From positions 69,013 through 75,112 of the forward strand of contig PBML01000011.1 in the NCBI GenBank assembly GCA_002722645.1: a stretch of DNA of 6,100 nucleotides, read 5' to 3'. This DNA is from Acidobacteriota bacterium. Lineage in GTDB: Bacteria > Acidobacteriota > UBA890. Shown piece by piece: positions 1 to 6,100 of this stretch; the stretch's first letter is position 1, and every line of letters begins with the position of its first letter. The translations under genes and the position numbers were made by a program. Under the pieces are notes generated by a model. That model searched no databases. It saw nothing but the letters and a program-made list of their open reading frames with translations, and was not told the DNA's origin.

Positions 1-1779
1 GATCTCCATCCCAGCCGGGAGCGGCTCGCCAAATGCTACGGTGATTGGGTACGGCACCTGGCGCGGCATCTTGGTCACGAAGCGGCCGCCCGAGCGGCTA
101 AAGATACTGCCCCAGACGCGATCAATCGCCACCGGGATGATGGGCACGTCGCGGTCGCCAACGATGCGCTGGAAGCCGCGCTGGAAGGACCCGAGCATGC
201 CTGTCCGTGTGATCTGGCCCTCTGGGAAGATGCACACGACCTCGCCTTCATCGAGAAGCTTGCCGGCGTCACGTAACGCCCGCAACAATGGCTTCGGACC
301 GGCACCGAGAGGCATCGGGATCGCCCGCAACAAGGTCAGAAACGGGTTCAGCAGCCGCATATTGTAATAGCGGGCGTCTATAACAAACCTGATCGGTCGG
401 TCTGAGCTCGCCAGCATGATAAGCCCGTCGATAAATGAGACATGGTTCGGAATTAGAAGGGCAGGTCCATCATGGGGTACGCGCTCGGGGTGGACCACCC
501 TCAGTTTGTAAACCGTGTGGCTCACGAGCACGAATCCCAACCGGAGGAACGCCTCGGGCAACAAGTGCAAAGACCAGTAAGTTCCAGCAGCTACAACAAG
601 CCCGGCGACTAGCATGATGCCTCTTGGTGAGACCCCAGCAACAGCGAGTCCGAAGGCGCCCAGCGATCCGGCCAGAATGGCTGCGCTAATCAGGATGTTG
701 GCCAGCGCGATGACCGCACCGCGTCTCTCTGAAGGTGCGTGCCACTGGATAAGGGCATGGATCGGAACGATGATCAATCCGCCTGAAACACCAAGCAGGA
801 TCATCACAATGAGCGTGCCGACGATCTGTGGCGCCCATATCGCCATCGCCAAGGTGACCAGCGCCATGCCAACGGCGCCTGCCGGAATCAACCCAAGTTC
901 CACTTTGCCGGCCGACAGTTTCCCAGCCAGGACACTGCCGATTGCTATACCGATACCTAGCACGGCAAGCGGCAAGCTCGACAGTGTGTCAGAGAGCTCC
1001 AGAGTTGCCTTTGCGTAGACCAGTATGTTCTGTCCAAGCAAACTAGCGATACCCCACAAGTAGGCCGCTCCCATGATCACAAGCCGCAAGGTACGGTCCT
1101 CGCGAATTGCCTTGCCGGCTCCACGGAACGTGCCACCTTTGTCACTTTTGAAACGCGCTGCGGGAACACGGGGCACGGTGAGGGAAGCCACAAAGCCGAT
1201 CAAGGCCAAGACCGCCAGGATACTGCCCACTATCCACGGGCGCGTGGCACCAAATAAGTCTGAAAATGGCCCAGCGGCCGCAGTTCCGATGATGATCGCC
1301 AACATCGTCCACATCTGCAAAAGACCATTGCCCACCGATAGCCTTTCTTCCGGCAACACCTCGGGCAGAATACCCATCTTGGCCGGGCTAAACAGGGCGC
1401 TCTGCGCCCCCATACAGGCGAGGATCATGAACGGGAGGTTGGCATCCTCAGGATATCGATACAGGCTGTAGCCGACTGCGCCCATTAGTAAGATTTCAAG
1501 GAACTTCATGCCAACGATAACGGTGCGCTTGCTAAAGCGATCGGCGACCATAGCTGCCGGCAACGACACCAGCATGAGAGGCAGTGTTAAGGCAACAAAA
1601 GCCTTTGTAGCCTCAACTTGTGATGCTGCTGCAAATGCGACGGTTCCCGGCGTCAATGCTAGGTTTCTCATCGCCATCAGGGCAACAAAGACCTTCAATG
1701 CATTGTCGTTGAACGCACCGAGGAACTGGGCTAAAAGTAGCCCACGCAGCGGATGTTTGGCTCGGGTATTGCCTTCCAT
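1..1779 (-). CDS. MFS lysophospholipid transporter (LplT-like) fused to PlsC-type acyltransferase, C-terminus beyond window
   Basis: The reading frame is open for 593 codons from the ATG at 1779 to position 1 with no stop, so the 3' end is missing. Residues about 14 to 415 are strongly hydrophobic, as expected for a 12-helix MFS carrier, and begin with the FLGAFNDNALK signature (19-29) typical of LplT-like lysophospholipid transporters. Residues about 434 to 593 form a PlsC-family glycerolipid acyltransferase domain: NHVSFID (445-451) supplies the H446-x4-D451 catalytic pair, FPEG (518-521) is the acceptor-binding motif, and PIIPV (546-550) is the last conserved block. Proteins of this architecture flip lysophospholipid (mainly lyso-PE) across the inner membrane and re-acylate it. 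Many family members continue into an AMP-binding acyl-ACP synthetase (Aas-type), which I infer lies past the window edge. The gene starts 23 bases after the LutB/LutA fusion, so it is probably the third gene of that operon. An in-frame GTG at 1788 is an alternative start. The Shine-Dalgarno match is weak (GAGTGGG). Confidence 0.9.
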   Translation of the reverse strand, partial: MEGNTRAKHPLRGLLLAQFLGAFNDNALKVFVALMAMRNLALTPGTVAFAAASQVEATKAFVALTLPLMLVSLPAAMVADRFSKRTVIVGMKFLEILLMGAVGYSLYRYPEDANLPFMILACMGAQSALFSPAKMGILPEVLPEERLSVGNGLLQMWTMLAIIIGTAAAGPFSDLFGATRPWIVGSILAVLALIGFVASLTVPRVPAARFKSDKGGTFRGAGKAIREDRTLRLVIMGAAYLWGIASLLGQNILVYAKATLELSDTLSSLPLAVLGIGIAIGSVLAGKLSAGKVELGLIPAGAVGMALVTLAMAIWAPQIVGTLIVMILLGVSGGLIIVPIHALIQWHAPSERRGAVIALANILISAAILAGSLGAFGLAVAGVSPRGIMLVAGLVVAAGTYWSLHLLPEAFLRLGFVLVSHTVYKLRVVHPERVPHDGPALLIPNHVSFIDGLIMLASSDRPIRFVIDARYYNMRLLNPFLTLLRAIPMPLGAGPKPLLRALRDAGKLLDEGEVVCIFPEGQITRTGMLGSFQRGFQRIVGDRDVPIIPVAIDRVWGSIFSRSGGRFVTKMPRQVPYPITVAFGEPLPAGMEI

Positions 1780-1802
1780 GTCACCCACTCAAACGGTCGC
1801 GG

Positions 1803-4097
1803 CTACCGGTTAGCAAGCCTTTGGTCGATCAATTCAACCGGATGACGGGCCTCGCACCCTCCGATATCAGCTATTTGCGCCCGACATGAGGTGCCGCAGG
1901 CAAGGTATCCGCAGGTCACTTGCACACCTCTTGCTTGATTTGCCGCGCCAGCCAGTTCGTCGAGTTCAGTCATCAAGCGCCGTCCTAACTCCGCGCTAAT
2001 AGGATAGTAATCGCCTTTATAACCGAAAGATCCCGCCATGCCACAGCATTCGGCTGATGTCACCTGGACCTCCATCCCGGGGATTGAGCCCAACAGCTTT
2101 ACCGCAGCGGGAAGCCACCCCAGGGTTTTTTGTTGGCAATGGCCGTGCAGCACCACTGGCGTGGGTCGGCCATCAGGGACTGGGGTCCAGGCCGAAGTCA
2201 TCCCCTCATCCATTGGATCACCAGCGTCGCTAAGCTCGGCAAGTAAGAATTCCAGGACTTCAAAGGTTCCGGCCGCGACCTCGTCAGCGTCGCTTCCGGG
2301 CAACAACTTGGCGTGATCGTCAACCACCGCGCTCAGACAGGAAGGCTCGATACCAACGACAGCGTGCCCTGTCTTTACTGCCGGAGCCAGCAGTTCCTGC
2401 AGCCCCTTGGCCTGCCTGCTCGCTGTTTCCAACAGGCCCTGCGAGAGGGCACCTCGCCCACAACATTGCCCTGCGACGAGGACTACCCCTTTACCGCATT
2501 TCTCCAGGCATGAAATTGTCGCCTTACCGACATCCGTGTCGACATGCTCCGTGTGGCAATCTACAAACAGGAACACCGTCGAGCCACGGCGGTCGTTGCT
2601 GATTCGCTGCACCTGATATCGGGTTTTCACCACGCGACCCCCGCGTCGACGGTGCCACTCAGCCAGGGTCTCCGAGTTGGGCAACGGCAAAGTACGCGCG
2701 GGAGAGAGGCCGACAAAACGCGACAAGACAGCACGAGCCGAGCGAAATCGAATGAGGTTGCTCCAAACGCCCTGGCGGCTCATGCCATAGACTCTCGCCG
2801 GATCCGAGAACAGGCGCTTCGCAAGGCTCACTGATCCATCCTCCTGGACGGGCAGAACACGGTCGTAGACAAGGCGTTCTATCAAGCCGCGTCGGGGGGA
2901 TCGCCGGAGAGCGATACGTTCGCGGATCACGGTGTTGATCCACGGTATATCGATTTTCACGGGGCAAATATCCTGGCAGCGAGAGCAGGTTGTACATAAG
3001 TCATTGAAGTCAGCAGCCGTGTCAAGGCCACGAACGCCAGCCTCCCAAGCGTTACCGATCCCCGAGTGATACGTGGGGCCGCCGTACACGTGTCCACCAA
3101 CTACCTGGTAGGGCGGACACACGGTCATGCAACCACCACAGCGAATGCAATAGAGCGCTTCAGACAAAAGCTTGTCGTCACGCATCGCCATACGGCCATT
3201 ATCGAGTAAGACCACATGAAACGAGCGTGTCGCACCGTTAATCATCGGCGACGCTCCCCACCCCGGGCCCGAGATAAACGACAGGTACGACGTCAGTAAC
3301 TGCCCCGTCGCAGTGCGCGGCAGAAGCTGCAGAAACGGCAGCAAGTCCGCAGCGCGAGGCAGGATCTTCTCGATGCCAGCGATTACCACGTGGACCGGCG
3401 GCACCTGTGTCGTCATGCGGGCGTTGCCCTCGTTCTCGACGATGACCACAGTACCGGTATCGGCCAACAAGAAGTTGGCGCCGGTGATCCCAAGGTCAGC
3501 GGAAAGAAAATCAGCACGCAGTTTTTGTCTCGCTAACTGAGTAAGTTCGGCAGGTTCTTCGGGAGGATCTTCAACACCGAGTTTCTCTCGAAACACGCAG
3601 CGCACATCGTCGACTGACATATGGATGATTGGCGCTACGATGTGCGAGGGGCGATCATTGGCAAGCTGCACGATGTACTCGCCGAGGTCAGTTTCGCGAA
3701 CGTAGAGCCCAGCCGTCTCCAGCGCCGCATTGAGGTGAATCTCTTCGCTAGTCATCGACTTCGATTTAGTAATTCGCCGGGCGCCACTACTTTTCGCGAT
3801 CTCAGTGATAATACGGCAGGCTTCTTCACCATTTTCAGCACGATGCAGGTAACCACCCTGTTGTTTCACCGATTTGGTTAACTGCTCAATGATGGCTGGC
3901 AGGTCAGCGATCGCTTCTTCCTTGATGTCCCGCGCCGCTTCGCAAGCTTGTTCATAGCCGGGAAAGCGACCAATGACTTCACGGCGTTTTTCGTTGACAC
4001 CGGAGACAGCGTGAAACAGCGCATCCTTGAGATTCTGATCGCCAACCGCCACCTTGATCTCGGCCGCCAGGTCTCGGCCTCGGCGCGAACTGCTCAT
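1803..4097 (-). CDS. lutB: LutB-LutA fusion: LUD domain, two [4Fe-4S] sites and two CCG domains (L-lactate oxidation iron-sulfur protein)
   Basis: The 764-residue protein joins two Lut subunits. The LutB-like half has a LUD domain (about 70-300), with the conserved block around 204-247 (ITGANFLLADTGTVVIVENE, then PPVHVVIAGIEKILP). A ferredoxin-like region follows with two CxxCxxCxxxCP sites: C317/C320/C323/C327 and C368/C371/C374/C378. The LutA-like half (about 505-764) carries two CCG domains. The first has C514, C545-C546-G547 and C587; the second has C654, C684-C685-G686 and C734/C738. CCG pairs bind a cubane or noncubane [4Fe-4S] cluster in LutA, GlpC/GlcF and HdrB. LutABC oxidises L-lactate to pyruvate and passes electrons to the respiratory chain. 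Separate LutB (about 470 residues) and LutA (about 240) add up to this length, so neither half is truncated. No signal peptide or membrane segment is seen, so the protein is probably cytoplasmic or peripherally membrane-bound. The start overlaps the lutC stop by four bases (ATGA), implying coupled translation. The substrate could be another 2-hydroxyacid. Confidence 0.92.
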   Translation of the reverse strand: MSSSRRGRDLAAEIKVAVGDQNLKDALFHAVSGVNEKRREVIGRFPGYEQACEAARDIKEEAIADLPAIIEQLTKSVKQQGGYLHRAENGEEACRIITEIAKSSGARRITKSKSMTSEEIHLNAALETAGLYVRETDLGEYIVQLANDRPSHIVAPIIHMSVDDVRCVFREKLGVEDPPEEPAELTQLARQKLRADFLSADLGITGANFLLADTGTVVIVENEGNARMTTQVPPVHVVIAGIEKILPRAADLLPFLQLLPRTATGQLLTSYLSFISGPGWGASPMINGATRSFHVVLLDNGRMAMRDDKLLSEALYCIRCGGCMTVCPPYQVVGGHVYGGPTYHSGIGNAWEAGVRGLDTAADFNDLCTTCSRCQDICPVKIDIPWINTVIRERIALRRSPRRGLIERLVYDRVLPVQEDGSVSLAKRLFSDPARVYGMSRQGVWSNLIRFRSARAVLSRFVGLSPARTLPLPNSETLAEWHRRRGGRVVKTRYQVQRISNDRRGSTVFLFVDCHTEHVDTDVGKATISCLEKCGKGVVLVAGQCCGRGALSQGLLETASRQAKGLQELLAPAVKTGHAVVGIEPSCLSAVVDDHAKLLPGSDADEVAAGTFEVLEFLLAELSDAGDPMDEGMTSAWTPVPDGRPTPVVLHGHCQQKTLGWLPAAVKLLGSIPGMEVQVTSAECCGMAGSFGYKGDYYPISAELGRRLMTELDELAGAANQARGVQVTCGYLACGTSCRAQIADIGGCEARHPVELIDQRLANR

Positions 4098-4648
4098 CCG
4101 ACCACCACAACGTGTAGTGCGTTAGGTCCGTGGGCCCCCATTACAAGGGTGTGACCGATGTCCGCTGTTCGCGACGGGCCGGTGATCCATACCCAATCAC
4201 GATCCCCGGCGCTCATGCGATTCTCCAAAACTTGGAAGGCGGTGGGCAGGTCGGCAAAAATCGCCTCGGCCGACAGAAGAACAACGTGCACCCACGGCAA
4301 AATGCTGGCAAGGCCCCAACCACCAGGTTGCCCGCCAAGAACCAAGGTACCAGTCTCTGCAATGCCCAGTTCGGCGCCAGTCAATGACACGCGGAACCCG
4401 GCCGCCTTCTCTCCAGCGTTCTCGACCGGCACCAGGTCAATGCCGTAGGCAGTAAGTAAGAGCTTGAGGTTCATCTCCTCTGCCATGTCTGTCATCTCGT
4501 AGAGAACCTCGCGGGCACCCTGCCCTTGCACTATTTTCGCGATAGCACTCGCCACCTGGCGCGGTTCATTAATCCGTTCGATTTTCCCGCCCGTAGTCTC
4601 AAGGACAGCAGTGAACAGATCAACAGGATGCGGAACTGTAGCTTGCAT
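4094..4648 (-). CDS. lutC: LutC-like LUD-domain protein, lactate utilisation
   Basis: The 184-residue protein consists essentially of one LUD domain. Diagnostic blocks are GAELGIAETGTLVL (91-104), the LPWVHVVLLSAEAIF stretch (117-131), and ITGPSRTADIG followed by GAHGP near the C-terminus (155-175). These match the LutC/YkgG family pattern (IAETGTLVL and GPS.T.DIE...GVHGP). It is somewhat shorter than many LutC proteins (about 200-240 residues), mostly at the N-terminus. LutC is a required component of the LutABC L-lactate oxidation complex; its exact biochemical role is unsettled. No Fe-S motif or membrane helix is present. It is the first gene of the minus-strand operon and overlaps the next gene by ATGA. 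The ATG at 4648 is chosen because no ATG or GTG lies in frame just upstream (only a CTG, seven codons earlier) and because conserved-looking sequence begins at once. Upstream there is only a poor ribosome site (AAGA). Confidence 0.9.
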   Translation of the reverse strand: MQATVPHPVDLFTAVLETTGGKIERINEPRQVASAIAKIVQGQGAREVLYEMTDMAEEMNLKLLLTAYGIDLVPVENAGEKAAGFRVSLTGAELGIAETGTLVLGGQPGGWGLASILPWVHVVLLSAEAIFADLPTAFQVLENRMSAGDRDWVWITGPSRTADIGHTLVMGAHGPNALHVVVVG

Positions 4649-4660
4649 GATCTTAAGAGG

Positions 4661-4673
4661 GTCGCTCAGCGAC
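4661..4673. promoter_or_regulatory. Perfect dyad GTCGCT-C-AGCGAC, candidate operator
   Basis: Two six-base arms are exact reverse complements around one central base. A one-base loop cannot form a stable RNA hairpin, so a protein-binding DNA site is the more natural reading. It lies 12 bases upstream of the lutC start, where a bound repressor would block lutC transcription or initiation. The regulator is not identifiable from the site. Confidence 0.4.
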
Positions 4674-4681
4674 GATGCCGG

Positions 4682-4693
4682 TGCAACGTTGCA
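4682..4693. promoter_or_regulatory. Perfect 12-base palindrome TGCAACGTTGCA, candidate operator
   Basis: This is a continuous self-complementary 12-mer with no loop, typical of a dimeric transcription factor site rather than an RNA structure. It is separated by one base from the next dyad and by eight bases from the previous one. It does not match the consensus I know for FNR (TTGAT-N4-ATCAA) or for the LldR/PdhR type (TTGGT...ACCAA). Confidence 0.45.
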
Positions 4694-4694
4694 G

Positions 4695-4715
4695 TGATAA
4701 CCTTCGACGTTATCA
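4695..4715. promoter_or_regulatory. Interrupted inverted repeat TGATAAC-N7-GTTATCA, candidate operator
   Basis: Perfect seven-base arms (4695-4701 and 4709-4715) flank a seven-base spacer (CTTCGAC), giving arm centres 14 bases apart. This geometry suits a dimeric regulator. Its position, about 30 to 50 bases before the ferredoxin-NrfD start and overlapping the weak plus-strand promoter candidate, suits control of that gene. As RNA it could also form a short AU-containing stem, but no U tract follows on either strand, so it is not a terminator. Confidence 0.5.
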
Positions 4716-4745
4716 GACCACGACGACCCTCCGTCCGCTGCACAT

Positions 4746-6100
4746 ATGCGCTACGCCTTCGTCATTGACCAGAGCCGTTGCATCGGTTGTCACGCCTGCT
4801 CGCTCGCCTGCAAGGCGGAACACGATGTACCCATCGGCTCTTACCGAACATGGGTAAAATATGTAGAGAAGGGAGCCTTCCCTGATGTTCGGCGATTCTT
4901 TTCCGTCTTGCGTTGTAACCACTGCGACGACGCTCCGTGTATGACAATTTGCCCAGTGACCGCCTTGTTTCGGCGCGAAAACGGCATAGTCGACTTCGAC
5001 CGTGAAGCATGTATCGGCTGCAAGGCCTGCATGCAAGCCTGCCCCTACGATGCGCTGTACATTCATCCCGACCACGGCACGGCAGAGAAATGCAATTTCT
5101 GTGCTCACCGGGTCGAAAATGAAATGGAACCTCCCTGCGCAACAGTATGTCCAACGGAATCCATTATCGTTGGTGACATGGACGACCCCGCTTCACGGGT
5201 ATCGCATCTGATTTCCACCAGGCAGGTCAGCGTGCGCAAGCCAGAAAAGGGCACACGTCCAAAAGTCTTCTATATTGAGGGAGAACCGGCCGCGTTAACA
5301 CCGGGAATGGCGGACCCAAGCGGTGGCTACCTGTGGGCCGACCGGCGAGGCGTTGAGAAGACCAACTACATAACCTCGAGATTCGATCCCAACAACGGGG
5401 TGCCGACATCAACCGAGTCAGCGGAGAAGCATTCGAACGGGTCAACGATCAGACGCAAAGAGCCAGCCGGGGACCACGATCCAGGTGACATTTCTTCTGC
5501 ATCCGGTACCCCACCGGTTGGCTGGTTGTCCTCTAACCTGCCGCCAGCCGCCGCCGCACAAGCACTCGCCACTGCCGCAATGCAAGGCGAAGCAGATTTC
5601 TATACGGGTGCTTGGGAGGGGCTGACACCAACCCGAACCGTGTACGACGTGTACCACGACGAGGCGGTGTGGGGTTGGAGAGTCTCAGCCTACTTGTGGA
5701 CGAAATCACTTGCAGCTGGAGCTCTTCTAATAGCCACGCTGGCACCATGGATAGGCATTAACGAAGGGGCAATAACACTTGTGGCACCCTTGGTCGGCCT
5801 GTTTTTCCTGGCAATCACAGGCGCGCTTCTTGTCGCGGACCTCAAACGGCCATCCCGCTTCTGGACGATCCTGACGCGGCCCAATTGGGATTCTTGGCTA
5901 GCTCGGGGCGCCTTCATCATTGCAGCCTTCGGCGCCCTGGCGATGGCGTGGAGCGGCGCGGTGTTAGCTGCCCGCATGGGCTACGAGCACAGTCCCTTAG
6001 TATTGCGCTTAATCCGCTGGCCGCTTGTCGCAGCAGCACTGGCAACTGCAGGCTACAGTGGCTACCTCTTCGCCCAAGCCAAGGCTCGGGATTTCTGGCA
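4746..6100 (+). CDS. Four-cluster ferredoxin (PsrB/NrfC type) fused to NrfD/PsrC quinone-reactive membrane domain, C-terminus beyond window
   Basis: The frame stays open for 451 codons from the ATG at 4746 to the window end. Residues 1-145 form a DmsB/PsrB/NrfC-type ferredoxin with 16 cysteines in four groups: C12/C15/C18/C22, C57/C60/C65/C69, C89/C92/C95/C99 and C116/C119/C131/C135, enough for four [4Fe-4S] clusters. After KVFYIEGEPAALTPG (173-187) comes a linker of about 120 residues rich in Ser, Thr, Pro, Asp and Ala. The NrfD/PsrC domain starts near VYDVYHDEAVWGW (299-311) and shows four hydrophobic helices before the edge (about 315-336, 342-364, 388-408, 424-444), with the DLKRPSRFW motif at 365-373. 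Such pairs carry electrons between a molybdopterin catalytic subunit and membrane quinone in polysulfide, thiosulfate, nitrite or related reductases. Here both are one chain, and no catalytic gene is in view. There is no Tat or Sec signal, so the ferredoxin may face the cytoplasm. A TAA at 4698 bounds the frame and 4746 is its only ATG before C12. No clear Shine-Dalgarno is visible. Confidence 0.9.
   Translation, partial: MRYAFVIDQSRCIGCHACSLACKAEHDVPIGSYRTWVKYVEKGAFPDVRRFFSVLRCNHCDDAPCMTICPVTALFRRENGIVDFDREACIGCKACMQACPYDALYIHPDHGTAEKCNFCAHRVENEMEPPCATVCPTESIIVGDMDDPASRVSHLISTRQVSVRKPEKGTRPKVFYIEGEPAALTPGMADPSGGYLWADRRGVEKTNYITSRFDPNNGVPTSTESAEKHSNGSTIRRKEPAGDHDPGDISSASGTPPVGWLSSNLPPAAAAQALATAAMQGEADFYTGAWEGLTPTRTVYDVYHDEAVWGWRVSAYLWTKSLAAGALLIATLAPWIGINEGAITLVAPLVGLFFLAITGALLVADLKRPSRFWTILTRPNWDSWLARGAFIIAAFGALAMAWSGAVLAARMGYEHSPLVLRLIRWPLVAAALATAGYSGYLFAQAKARDFW

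Larger units (their letters stand above)
4649..4745. promoter_or_regulatory. Divergent promoter and operator region between lutC and the ferredoxin-NrfD gene
   Basis: This 97-base gap is the only non-coding stretch of note in the window and must hold the start signals of both divergent units unless transcription enters from outside. It contains three consecutive perfect dyads, at 4661-4673, 4682-4693 and 4695-4715. A weak plus-strand sigma70-like pair can be read: TTGCAG (4689-4694), a 16-base spacer, then TATCAG (4711-4716). This would place the start near 4723 and put the third dyad across the spacer and -10. On the minus strand TAAGAT lies only one base from the lutC ATG, which would imply an almost leaderless transcript. 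Neither promoter reading is strong. The presence of regulation here is inferred from position and symmetry. Confidence 0.6.

Noticed and set aside
1780..1802. A terminator or separate promoter between the LutB/LutA fusion and the MFS-PlsC gene
   Set aside because: The 23-base gap contains no stem-loop and is too short for a convincing promoter of its own, although one inside the upstream gene cannot be excluded.
41..1813. A chain of plus-strand open frames (41-367, 435-617, 614-1018, 1073-1471, 1508-1813)
   Set aside because: They lie opposite the continuous 593-codon MFS-PlsC frame, which has clear family motifs; their translations are low-complexity and resemble no family.
2038..4154. Plus-strand open frames within 2038-4154 and a minus-strand frame at 2659-2997
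   Set aside because: All are shadows of the LutB/LutA fusion gene, whose cysteine motifs prove its frame.
4695..4715. FNR/CRP-type binding site or rho-independent terminator
   Set aside because: The arms TGATAAC/GTTATCA with a seven-base spacer do not match TTGAT-N4-ATCAA or the CRP site, and no U-rich tract follows on either strand.
4746..4860. Tat or Sec signal peptide on the ferredoxin-NrfD protein
   Set aside because: The N-terminus goes directly into the first cysteine group (C12) with no twin-arginine motif or hydrophobic stretch.
4713..5154. Minus-strand open frames of about 130 codons (4713-5108 and 4762-5154) that could look like a gene upstream of lutC
   Set aside because: The plus frame over the same bases encodes a complete four-cluster ferredoxin with 16 correctly spaced cysteines; the antisense translations show no recognisable features.
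5227..5977. Overlapping minus-strand open frames across 5227-5977
   Set aside because: They are antisense to the linker and membrane domain of the ferredoxin-NrfD gene, which reads through without a stop.
1..6100. tRNA, rRNA, CRISPR array, insertion sequence or attachment site
   Set aside because: No cloverleaf, spaced direct repeats, transposase sequence or terminal inverted repeats were found; nearly all bases are accounted for by the four genes.

Overview
The window is a densely coded bacterial segment with four protein genes in two divergent units around a 97-base control region. No RNA gene, mobile element, CRISPR array or integron-like repeat was found. Base composition looks moderately GC-rich and similar across the genes. 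The outermost gene on each side runs off the window, so both ends are partial. Bacterial origin is secure. The gene types (a phospholipid-remodelling MFS/acyltransferase fusion, LUD-family lactate oxidation proteins, an iron-sulfur/NrfD quinone module) suggest a respiratory Gram-negative, perhaps Pseudomonadota or an uncultured relative, but nothing here fixes the taxon.

Left unit, minus strand, transcribed from about 4650 down past position 1. First is lutC (4648 to 4094), a single LUD-domain protein. It overlaps by four bases (ATGA) a 764-residue gene (4097 to 1803) that joins a complete LutB-like half (LUD domain plus two [4Fe-4S] sites) to a complete LutA-like half (two CCG cysteine-rich domains). 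The three-protein L-lactate oxidation complex LutABC is therefore encoded here by two genes. After 23 bases follows a long open gene (1779 to beyond 1) with an N-terminal LplT-like MFS transporter and a PlsC-type acyltransferase. An acyl-ACP/acyl-CoA synthetase domain is expected beyond the edge, as in Aas-type triple fusions.

Right unit, plus strand, from 4746 to beyond 6100. One gene fuses a four-cluster ferredoxin of the PsrB/DmsB/NrfC type (16 cysteines in four groups) through a linker of about 120 residues to an NrfD/PsrC membrane domain. It looks like the electron-transfer and quinone-anchoring half of a molybdopterin-type oxidoreductase. A catalytic partner, if present, lies outside the window.

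The control region (4649 to 4745) contains three consecutive perfect inverted repeats, making it the best candidate for shared regulation of the two units. A reasonable but unproven reading is a redox locus in which lactate (or related 2-hydroxyacid) oxidation and a quinone-linked iron-sulfur membrane complex are co-regulated, with a phospholipid-repair gene attached to the lactate operon. No wholly unknown system is evident. The unusual points are the two domain fusions, the gene combination and the triple-dyad regulatory region.
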